Part shown: positions 56,028 to 64,000 of the stretch, piece after piece | Layout of the letters: each line of letters opens with the position of its first letter | Numbering within the stretch: position 1 is the stretch's first letter | Notes under the pieces: model-generated | What the model saw: only the letters and a program-made list of their open reading frames with translations | Database searches by the model: none | Told to the model about the DNA's origin: nothing | Assembly (NCBI GenBank): GCA_029378245.1 | Contig: JARKIF010000009.1 | Location: forward strand, 1,674,001-1,738,000 | Direction of reading: 5' to 3' | From: Roridomyces roridus | Lineage: Eukaryota > Basidiomycota > Agaricomycetes > Agaricales > Mycenaceae | DNA: 64,000 bases | Position numbers and translations under genes: made by a program

Positions 56028-57893
56028 ATGGGCGTTTCGTTCTCCTCCGGTATGTTCGCGGAGATTGTGCTCCAATGCGGGTTTACGTCGGGGACTGACC
56101 TGGCCTCTGTTTCTCCGGCTTTCATAGACATAACATCCTCGCTGTCTTCATCCTCTCTGGTATGTCGGAAACCCTGGTTACCCTGCTGGTATGCTCTCAC
56201 TGAAATCTTCTTCCCAGGTGTCGACCTCGTCTGCTAAGAACGATTCCGCGGTGTTCAGCTCCGTAAGGCCGTCAACTTGGTCGGTTTCTTGATTCTTGAT
56301 CGTTCCTCAGTCGAGCACTTCGTCCACGTCGCATTCGTCCACGTCGCATTCGGCCTCCGTAGCCCTCGGTCTGTCCGGTTCACCTTTGGCAAGTAGCGCG
56401 CCTCCAGTGGCTTCCACCAACTCCAGTGCTCCGATGCCCTCAGCTTCGTCAGTATCCCAATCACACATACTAAATCATATCTAATTCAGTTCAAAGACTC
56501 GCACAAAGCCAACCCGTTACGGGGTCCAAGGCGGATGTCCCTTCGGGACCGGGAGATGCGATCTCTCAATCGCCGTGAGTGATTTCAAGGCACTCATGGG
56601 CATCCACTGAAGAGTTAGTAGATCTTCTGCCCCGACCCCCTCCTCGGCGGCACCCTCTGCGAAACCCTCTTCGGCGAAACCCTCTTCGGCGCAACCCTCT
56701 TCGGCGCAACCCTCTTCGGCGCAACCCTCTTCAGTGGCAGCCAAAACCAGCTCCGCCTCGAAGGGCGCAATCACAGGCGGGGCTGTCAAGACGAGCTCAA
56801 GTGCAACGCCGAAAGCGCCTTCATTATCCTCTGTTCATGCTGCTTCCGCCAGCAAGCCGGTCGCAAGCGCTCCGGAAGCCGGCCCGGCCAATTTGTTTAC
56901 GGGAACGACGACTAGCACAATTACGGAGGCGCCGGAATCTACGCTGTCACAAGCGAGCTTTATTCCTGTCACCGACGCCAGTGGGAGAACGTCCTTGTCT
57001 CTCCCTGCTCTTGTGACCATCCTTTCGACGTCCAGCGAAGCCAATGGGTCGTTCGTGACTTTCACCCATGTTGTGGCGAATCCCACTGGCTTCAGTCAAG
57101 CGATCAGCAGTGGTGGTCATGGGTGAGTTCAAGACTTCCTTCAAAGGTTGCCTTCTCGCTTATCTTTGTTCGTAGATTCTTCCATAATTCTCCGGCGGTA
57201 GCGGGGGTGTTTGTAGTTGTTGGCGCTATTCTGACCAGCATCGTCGCCTTTGGACTATTCATCTTCTGCCGTCGGCGCCGACGCCAGCGCGAACGTCACC
57301 GACGGTGGCTCATCAGCGTCAATCGGCCGCGCACAGTGGACGGAGATGAACCCGAGTATCCATTCCAGACTCCCCGGACGCCTCCCAGTCCTCCCCCCAT
57401 GCGGGACGCTCACATGGGAGACACTCACAACTGGGGTATTCCGGTCCGTTCCTCCCTGACAGGCAGCGCGGGACTGGGCTTGTACGACATCCCGCCGGTC
57501 CGCCGCGTGCAGCCTCCGCAAGAACTTGAACAGACTTACCCCAGGAACAGTCAGGGGCCTATTGGGCTGGCCATCACTACGGATCATTCAGGCCGTTCAA
57601 GTCCTTCGATTTATCCCCCGACGTTGCCTGCGGAAAATAATGAGGATCCATTCAGCGATGCTGAGGAGGTTTCTCCTGATATGCCCATGCCGCCTCCTCG
57701 GCCGCGCCGTTCTCACTTGCGTGACCAGGGACAGCTGATCACTCCACCGTCTTCGGTTTCTGGTCACAGCCCCGTCGCCGAGTCTCCGGGTCTTTTCGGG
57801 CTGCCTCTCGAAAACGAGCCCAGGATGCCGCCCATGCAGTTGAACGAGCTGATGGGACGACGGACGCTGCTTGATGTGAGGCGGAGCGGGTGA
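56028..57893 (+). CDS. Ser/Thr-rich single-pass membrane protein, start uncertain
   Basis: Probable cell-surface or wall-sensor-like protein; function unknown. The ectodomain is Ser/Ala/Thr/Pro-rich (SSTSSTSHSSTSHSASVALG, SSAKPSSAQPSSAQPSSV, TTTSTITEAPESTLSQASFI) and likely O-mannosylated. The membrane region reads FFHNSPAVAGVFVVVGAILT, SIVAFGLFIF, followed by a strong stop-transfer RRRRRQRERHRR. The cytosolic tail is Pro/Arg-rich (PFQTPRTPPSPPPMRDAH) and ends LLDVRRSG. No signal peptide is visible at 56028, so the 5' end is provisional. The membrane region closely resembles the opposite-strand gene at 59427-61083, suggesting paralogy. At least five introns. Confidence 0.72.
56640..56725 (+). 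repeat. Short 15-bp coding repeats (PSSA-K/Q)
   Basis: About six tandem units of CCCTCTTCGGCG plus AAA or CAA code for PSSAK/PSSAQ in the Ser-rich ectodomain. The units are almost identical, so copy number is likely to vary between strains. Confidence 0.85.
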
Positions 57894-57991
57894 TGAAACC
57901 AGTATGGGTAAATATGTATCGATTATTCACTTTTGTAAACCTATCCAGATGTCCAATAGAACGATTTTATGACATTTCTATCGAACGAACA

Positions 57992-59144
57992 TCACTTCAA
58001 GTTGACCAGACGGGAAGAGTCTGTGACAAATCCGTAGCTCTGTCGCATGCGAGTGAGTGGAGTTCTCAGGTCATGCATGAGAACTCACATTTCCACAATT
58101 GTAGACCACGTTTTCCAAGCCTCCAGTTGGCGAAGTTGTCGCGGTGCAATCCTCAACCAAAACAATGTCGTAGCCCCTATTGGAATCGTTCAGCTCTGGA
58201 GTGTGTCTGCCGCCAACGAGCCTCACCGATAATATGCGTCCAGAATGGAGCCCCCAACGCACTGGTCGCTGTTGACGCCAGTAAACAAGAGAGTGGTTAT
58301 TCCATGCTGTTCAAGGAAGAGATCCAGAGCAGTCTGGTATCCCCACAAACCGCTCATTCTGTTCTTGTGGATCCAGAAGTCGGTCCCGGCAGCCTCGCCT
58401 TTCAGATATTCTTGTTGTAGAGGGCCGTATAGCTCAGAGTCTCAACACAAAATCAACTTTGGGGGACTATCGTGGAAGAGGAACCGACACCAACTTTTCG
58501 CACCACGCATGAGGAGCGGGCCAAAATCACCGGGAAGCTCGCTACCAAAACCCCCTCGTCCATTTTTCTGGAAACCTCGAACAAGTGCAGGTGGTATAGT
58601 TTTCAATTCATGCTCGGTGAGACCCCAATTCCTGGTCGGGCACTCCTGAGTCTATGGCTGAATATCATGCAGCCCAAAGAAATACTCACACCCAGAGAAT
58701 CTTTATTCCTGCGTCTCGGAGTGGGGGGACGATCTTCATGAGGGGGTCGACACACTTCAAACCAGTTGGATGGTCTCTGAGGTCCGGATGCAAGAAAAAG
58801 CTTTGTTTCAACAATAACAATTCGGTCAGGAGGGACAAAACGGCGGGGGCAGGGTTAGCACGATAGTACCTTTGCATATCGATAACCACGAGAGCAGTCG
58901 CGTTCCTTTGGACGCGAATAACGCGATCACCGTCGACGGGTATATCCAACAAAGTCGAATCCAAAGCCGGCTCCTCGTCCGATCCAGCAGACAAGTGCGC
59001 AGTGCGAGACAAGTCGACGAGCCCAGAAGGATATTCTACCCAGAAGCCGTGCGGGTTCGCCTCACTTCCGTATTCGACAGCGGCAGCGACTTTGGGGCGG
59101 GAAACCATGCCGAGGATTGGCGTGTCGTGCAGAGGCGGGGACAT
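57992..59144 (-). CDS. Isochorismatase-like cysteine hydrolase
   Basis: Hydrolase of the isochorismatase/nicotinamidase superfamily; substrate unknown. The start at 59144 gives MSPPLHDTPILGMVSRPK, then WVEYPSGLVDLSRTAHLSAG, and the core begins NATALVVIDMQRYYRANPAP, with the Asp of DMQ. Next CVDPLMKIVPPLRDAGIKIL joins NWGLTEHELKTIPPALVRGF, GFGSELPGDFG, LWGYQTALDLFLEQHGITTL and LFTGVNSDQCVGGSILDAYY, whose Cys is the nucleophile. The end is RGYDIVLVEDCTATTSPTGG, then YGFVTDSSRLVNLK. The roughly 85-residue N-terminal extension is typical of fungal members. About four introns. It sits between two paralogous membrane protein genes. Confidence 0.9.
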
Positions 59145-59426
59145 GGAGATACCGTAGATAACGCCTGGTATTTGTACTTCCTGCGCCCTGAGGATCAGCG
59201 GGTCTCCGTCATGCTGTGAGAAGACTTGGAACCCATATTTGGTAATCCCCTATGTGAAAGCAGAGGAAACACAGTAATGATAAGTAAGTGAAAGTGCTAA
59301 TCTAATGCGATGTGTACAATAATCGTGCAGTATCTATATAATAGTCCTTGTCCGTGGAATGTCCGTCGTGTCTCGTGTGAAGTATAAAATACATGAGTGA
59401 GCGGGAAGAGCGAGGGAGCCACAGGG

Positions 59427-61083
59427 CTATCCGGAGACCTGGCTCGCACCATCATCAGGAATATTTCGAACCTGTGAGCAAAAGTCAGACACGGGAGAGT
59501 AGTCGGACATTGACTCACTCCGAGAACTGGTCGTGAATAGTCTTCAGAGTCTTGAATTTCGCTATTGCGGAGGGCGGGGTTCAAGCGGTCATCTCCAGGG
59601 CTGTCATTCGAATAGACTGAAGATGCCGTGCTTTGTCGCCGCTTTTGACGTGGGTTGGATGGCTGATCAAGGACACGTTGCGGATTGCGAGGTGGTGGGG
59701 TAGGAGGGTCAAGATTTGCCCCGGAAGGTGCTGGTGATTCACGACGATTGAAACCAGTAAGTAGAGGCTCCATGCTCCCGGCACTGGCAGACGCGTAGTG
59801 TCCGTGCTCCGGCCCAATCCCTGGTGCATCACGGTATGGCTCGACGAAAGCAGAGGGAGGAGGACTCGATGTTCGCGCAGGAACATAGCCCTCTGTCGGC
59901 CCTCCTATTTCGTTCTCAGGGTATGGGTTGAAGCCGTCTCCAGGGTCGTCCTGATAGCCGGACAGTCGCCCACCGCTGGGGAGAGAACTGGCCGTGTGCG
60001 TCCCCAGAGCCAAGGCAGACCCAGATCGCATTTCAACATCTGGAGTAACGTAACCTCCACGGTCTTCGTCATCGCCCAAGGGCGCTCGATGGAAACCCGC
60101 AGCCAGAGTGGCAGTCACAGCGTCATCGTGCTGAATTCGACGATTTTTTCGTCGACGTCGAATCCCAAACAACGCCCATAATAAAATGGATGCTGCGGCA
60201 AGGCCCACACTATCAGAAACAGTCAGTCAAGGAGATGGTGTGCTGGTTGGTCACATACATGACGAATACGCCTGCCACTGCGCCTGTGTTGCGAAAGAAT
60301 CTGGTTCAGAAGATAAGGGGCTCAACTCGCGTCGATTCAAAACCGACGCACGACGAGGAACCAGAGCCGGAACCGTCAGAACCCAGTGTTGGATTTATCT
60401 TGACTTCAGTCGTCGTCACGGTCATACCATTGCTGGTGAAGGTGACCACAGTGGTAACCGCGGATGGGGTACTCGTTACAGTTTGGCCTGCAGAGTCAGT
60501 GGTCGTCACAACCACGATACTTTGCAGGGTCTCTCTGCAAAAAAAAGTCAGGTCAAATTATAATGAATCCAGCGAGAGCAACTTACATCGAGGCGACGGT
60601 CGACCCAGGGGTTGGCGAGCTAATCGCGGCGCTCGAAGTTGGCCCCGAGGGGGTTGGCGGGAGAGAAGGAGCGGAGAACGAGGCAGAGGGCGTACTGGGA
60701 ACGCTTGAGCTCGGCGCTATTGGCGATGAGGAGCTCGGTGGAATGGAACTCGGACTTGGTGAACTCGGCGTTGAGCTCGGTATTGAACTCGGCGTTGAGC
60801 TCGGTATTGAACTCGACGTTGAGCCTGGTAACGAACTCGGCGGTGTCGAGCTCGGTGGGGAACTCGGTGTTGAGCTCGGTGGGGAACTCGGCGTTGAGTT
60901 CGGTGACGAGCTTGGTGAGGAAGGTGAACTCGAAGGGGGTGCCGAAGAGCTTGGATCTGGAGCGGAAGAAGTCATAGACAACGAAGAAACAGCCGCAGAA
61001 CTCGGTGGGACTGAGGATGGGACTGAGGCAGGGGCCGAAGGCTGCAACGATGGTGCTGAACTGATTTCGGCAATGTCAATCAA
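59427..61083 (-). CDS. Ser/Pro/Thr-rich single-pass membrane protein, start uncertain
   Basis: Second member of the same kind as the gene at 56028. The ectodomain is extremely Ser/Pro-rich (SSTPSSPPSSTPPSSLPG) and is followed by IVVVTTTDSAGQTVTSTPSA and VTTVVTFTSNGMTVTTTEVK. The membrane exons join as FFRNTGAVAGVFVIVGLAAA, SILLWALFGI and the stop-transfer RRRRKNRR. The cytosolic tail (FHRAPLGDDEDRGGYVTPDV, YASASAGSMEPLLTGFNRRE) ends DDGASQVSG at 59427. The frame is open to 61083 but with no ATG there and no clear signal peptide, so a further 5' exon is expected toward 61.3 kb. The plus-strand Glu/Leu/Gly-rich frame opposite is a shadow. Confidence 0.75.
60725..60915 (-). repeat. Degenerate 12-24-bp coding repeats (PSSTPSS type)
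   Basis: A short-period array coding for PSSxPSS units in the Ser/Pro-rich ectodomain. The repeated DNA pattern on the plus strand is variations of GAACTCGG/GAGCTCGG plus TGTTGAG. Copy number is probably unstable. Confidence 0.8.
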
Positions 61084-61478
61084 CAGTGACGTCGGATTTG
61101 GAACGAGGAGCGCACGCAGATTCAGAGGCTGGCGACGAGGACGGGAATATTGATATTGATATTGCGGAGAAGGAGGAGGAGAGCGACAAAGCGGTTGACA
61201 CGGAGGGAGAAGGCGAGAGCGAAGCAGAGGAATTCATAATGGAAAGAAAAGTCAGAAAGATACTGTCAAGGGCGCCATTGAGAGAAGACTGAAAGAGAGG
61301 GCATATGTACCTGAAAGCTGCCTTTTTCGACTGTTCATCGCATGCCTGAAGGGAGGCAAGGCGGGGGCGGGCCAGATAAACGTTTAAAGAAGAGAAGCTT
61401 TAGCGGTCAAAAGGCGTGGCCGTGATTGCACTTATTGACAGCCTTCAAGACATCACCGCGACTTGACCGAGTACTACT
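61084..61478. other. Probable shared upstream region, nothing certain
   Basis: These 395 bp lie between the minus-strand membrane protein and the next plus-strand gene. The left part (61084-61250) is Ser-codon-rich on the minus strand and may contain that gene's missing first exon. The right part presumably holds divergent promoters. No RNA gene seen. Confidence 0.4.
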
Positions 61479-63020
61479 ATGATCGTCTTGGGCCAAAAGC
61501 CGTCCTTTCAGCCTCTGGACAGTGGCGCTATCCCTTCTAGCTCCACCGCTGACTTAGGTCCTCCCCCCTCGTTCCAAGAAAGCACGCTACTTGACTTTTC
61601 GGACGGTTCTGAAGCTCTTACCATCGCCGCTCCTCACGACGGCGACAGTCCCCCGGCTTTTACTCCTTACGAGGCAGAATGTTTCACAAGTGGTACAGGA
61701 TTATATTTAATCCCTTCCGTAACAAGACGCTTGACCTGGAGCAGGCGGGAACTTGATTTCTCATGATCGACATCTGGGAGAGGACGGGGAGGCGCTTTAT
61801 AGGTTTATATGGTCCAATCCTCCACCGCACTATCGGCTAAGTGCTATGAAGGTTTATATTGTCCCAATCTTCGCATCCTCATTATGCTCTCCATTGTCGG
61901 GGGACCCATACGGAGACGCGGCATCGAAACGTGACCGAACGCACCAATGGACAAACCCGGACACGGAGGGAAAGCTATACCGAAACTGTGGTGGACTTCG
62001 ACTTTCGAATTGACGCCAGCAACTTCTGTGATCCCGTCCAGCAATGGTCCGTAGATGATTCGGAGCCAGTGTACCGTGGATCCATGGTCCGCGAAATCGA
62101 CTCACCTCAGGGCAAGAGAAAGGCGACTCGGGCTGAGATCAAGAAGCACAAGGACTGGGTGACTGACCGCACCGCACGGGGGCTGCCTCCCTGGGTTAGT
62201 GGGTTGTCAGACGGTACAACCGCCGTCTTGAAATCCTCGAGGTCGTTGAAGGCAGTGGGCCGACGAGTATTGGTACGCTTGTGGTTCCATTCCATTTTCA
62301 TCGCTCTCATTCAGTAGTGCGAGCCCCAAGTACCTGAAGGAGTTCGTCTACGAGAAAGGTAAATGCCTCGGTTCCACTCCAGCCTCACACCATTTGACTT
62401 GGCGTCAGTGCCATATGGCTGGAACGTCCGCCAACTCGAAAACGCCATCCGTTCATCTATACTTGCCACTCCGTATCATGGCGATATCCAAGTCGAATTC
62501 GAGACCACATCTGCGACCATCTATATTCGGCCGTAATTACTGTGCTCGATAGACGGAATGTTCATTTAATATCCACACAGGGATAACAGGATCTCGCGGA
62601 TGCTGTCGAACAAGTGGCTCAAGGTCCTCTCCATCATCCTTCTCATCTTCCCTTTCATATGGCTTTTCAAACGCTTCCACTCACATGGTGGTGGAAAGTG
62701 GGCCATTTGCGGGAGCGCACATCCTCTCAAACGTTGGGCACCAGCAGAGCCGCAACTCGTCGAGATTGAATCCGCCAAGGGCCGGCCTGCGACCGACGTT
62801 GTCACTCCCGATGGATCGAGGCGTCTCATCGGCGTAAGGGAAGGAGGTATACCTTTTCACCTTGCTGCACTCTTGGTCTATTCTCAATTCGTTCACAGAG
62901 TGGTTCCGCCGCTGGCAGCCGACGATCTTAAGGGCAGTAAGCACACGCTACCAGTCCACGAATCCCCTGTATCAGCCGAGCGAGGAGGACCCCGCGGTTC
63001 AAGCTCTCGATGGCTACTAG
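61479..63020 (+). CDS. Conserved membrane-associated protein of unknown function
   Basis: Not assigned to a named family, though the pattern looks like a conserved mushroom protein. Starts MIVLGQKPSFQPLDSGAIPS with a Ser/Pro-rich N-terminus. Conserved-looking core: TETVVDFDFRIDASNFCDPV, QQWSVDDSEPVYRGSMVREI, RKATRAEIKKHKDWVTDRTA, RGLPPWV. After introns, PYGWNVRQLENAIRSSILAT, VEFETTSATIYIRP, then DNRISRMLSNKWLKVLSIIL and LIFPFIWLFKRFHSHGGGKW, giving one clear membrane segment. The last exon reads EWFRRWQPTILRAVSTRYQS and ends VQALDGY at 63020. About six introns. The repeated basic/aromatic pattern and late membrane segment suggest a membrane-anchored protein; no catalytic motif seen. Confidence 0.72.
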
Positions 63021-63167
63021 ACCGAGACTCCATTTATTTATTTATCCGTGATTTCGCGAAGAAAAATAAAGACAGTTCAATAAGTACACTACTTTCTCGA
63101 ACCTATGCTGTACAGGAAAAAAAGTGGAGGTATATGCCAAGGATAGCGCCTTGTGTAATCAAGCGTA

Positions 63168-63983
63168 TTATGAAGGTCCAGATGCTGTTATCGCTGCGAA
63201 GCTATCGGGCGTCGCGCCAGCCGTGTCTACTGTGGGTGGTGTTGGTGGTGGTATTGTGACGGTGAGCCGAGTGTCCGGATCGAGACCCGCTCGATACAGG
63301 TCGTGTTGTGGCACGTCCTCTGTTCCAGTCACTTCGTCGCCCTCCAGAAGAGCCAATGCGGTCTCGAGGAACCACATGTTCTTCTTGATAAAGTGAACGA
63401 CGACCGTCCCACCGACCCGCATCCCCTGGTATCGCGTTTTTCTCCCCTCCCTCCGTGCCCAGGCGTAATCGGGCGTTTTTGCACTCCCTTCCCGCAGTGT
63501 GGACATCTCACTGCCCTCCACGAGCGCCTCCACGCTCTGAGAAATGTTCAATTCGGGACCTGGCGGTGAATATCGAACGCCAAAGGTCGACACGCTCGAG
63601 TAGGCCCAGTCTGACGGCGTCGGTGTGCCACCGGCGCTCAAACTGCTGTTCAGAGCATCCTGTAGAACCTTATCTGGATGAGGCACCAGATTGCTCTTGA
63701 CACGGGCCACCTCTGACGGAAATAGGAATCCATGGGTGTATCTGCCAAGACAATCAGTCTCCAATAAAGTCGAGGATCTGAAGCTTACACGGTGCCAGAT
63801 TTCGGATGGTTGTATATCCAGCAACGTTCGCTCACCCATTGAACTTGCCTGCGCTCGCGGATGCAGCTTCATCCACTTGGCCGTTTGCTTGTCCTCGGCA
63901 CCTTTCGTCAGCGTCTTGACCGTCGCGTCCTTGGACACCCATTCGACCAGACTCCAGCTCAGCGCATAGAGCTCCCCAGCCAT
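63168..63983 (-). CDS. Unrecognised gene, possibly extending beyond the right edge
   Basis: Function unknown. The frame is open from 63983 to a stop at 63168. It starts MAGELYALSWSLVEWVSKDA, but the frame is also open above this ATG to the window edge, so the gene may begin outside. A likely intron (GTGAGC donor after AQASSM) would join to RYTHGFLFPSEVARVKSNLV. Other segments are PHPDKVLQDALNSSLSAGG, VSTFGVRYSPPGPELNISQ and VGGTVVVHFIKKNMWFLETA. The end is Pro/Thr-rich. Composition is protein-like throughout. It converges on the preceding gene with 147 bp between the ends. Exon structure is provisional. Confidence 0.55.
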   Translation of the reverse strand: MAGELYALSWSLVEWVSKDATVKTLTKGAEDKQTAKWMKLHPRAQASSMGERTLLDIQPSEIWHRVSFRSSTLLETDCLGRYTHGFLFPSEVARVKSNLVPHPDKVLQDALNSSLSAGGTPTPSDWAYSSVSTFGVRYSPPGPELNISQSVEALVEGSEMSTLREGSAKTPDYAWARREGRKTRYQGMRVGGTVVVHFIKKNMWFLETALALLEGDEVTGTEDVPQHDLYRAGLDPDTRLTVTIPPPTPPTVDTAGATPDSFAAITASGPS

Positions 63984-64000
63984 AAATCTATGCAGCCGGT

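Noticed and set aside
60464..61153. Glu/Leu/Gly-rich plus-strand frame of 229 residues
   Set aside because: Mirror of the Ser/Pro-rich ectodomain on the minus strand, which joins properly to a membrane segment and tail.
63040..63396. Plus-strand frame with EVYAKDSALCNQAYYEG as extra exons of the 61.5-kb gene
   Set aside because: The gene already reaches a stop after VQALDGY at 63020, and this frame overlaps the convergent minus-strand gene without a convincing join.

Overview
The window is nuclear DNA of a filamentous basidiomycete, most likely an Agaricomycete; the genus cannot be read from the sequence. Genes are dense, on both strands, and cut by many introns of about 45-55 nt with GT-AG ends and CTNAC-like branch sites. 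Protein resemblances are to mushroom-type fungi. I see no transposon, CRISPR array, rRNA or tRNA gene. About 38 protein genes are supported; their exon limits were worked out by eye from splice sites and frame continuity.

Layout. 1-10 kb: HIS7 (cut by the left edge) and a SER3/SER33-type phosphoglycerate dehydrogenase diverge from one short promoter. RAD51, an F-box protein, mitochondrial ribosomal protein uL4m, cytosolic ribosomal protein uS9 (RPS16), a Rap1-like BRCT protein and a Tim17-family protein follow. 10-20 kb: an EED-like WD40 protein (PRC2 type), a secreted nine-repeat protein, ESF1, NudC, a SIZ/PIAS SUMO ligase and the ADP/ATP carrier. 21-30 kb: an Hsp20-domain protein, IRC3 helicase, a fused pseudouridine-phosphate glycosidase/kinase, molybdopterin synthase large subunit and ICE2. 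30-46 kb: DUG3, PAGM (AGM1), SEC17, NUS1, a DUF2235 hydrolase, a CorA-type Mg transporter, RRP36 and a large membrane protein. 45-55 kb: PEX16, a cupin, an SDR, an RBM39-like splicing factor, a Dal5-type MFS carrier, a RidA protein and a Rab4 GTPase. 56-64 kb: two related Ser/Thr-rich single-pass membrane proteins facing each other around an isochorismatase-like hydrolase, then two unrecognised genes, the last possibly cut by the right edge.

Most genes are housekeeping and do not form one pathway. Small functional pairings are visible. HIS7 and SER3 share a promoter carrying Gcn4/Cpc1-like TGACTC sequence. The two ribosomal protein genes share a promoter. Gene spacing is extremely tight: convergent pairs end 3-8 bp apart or overlap at the stop codons, and one tandem trio has gaps of only 19 and 30 bp.

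The most striking observation is in the RidA gene. Its 51-nt third intron is a tandem copy of the 51 nt of exon that follows it, so an intron birth by duplication can be read directly. Other points are two apparent GC-AG introns, 33-nt and 18-nt micro-exons in the EED-like gene, and single-base frameshifts at homopolymers in otherwise well-conserved genes, which look like assembly errors. I found no clearly undescribed multi-gene system.
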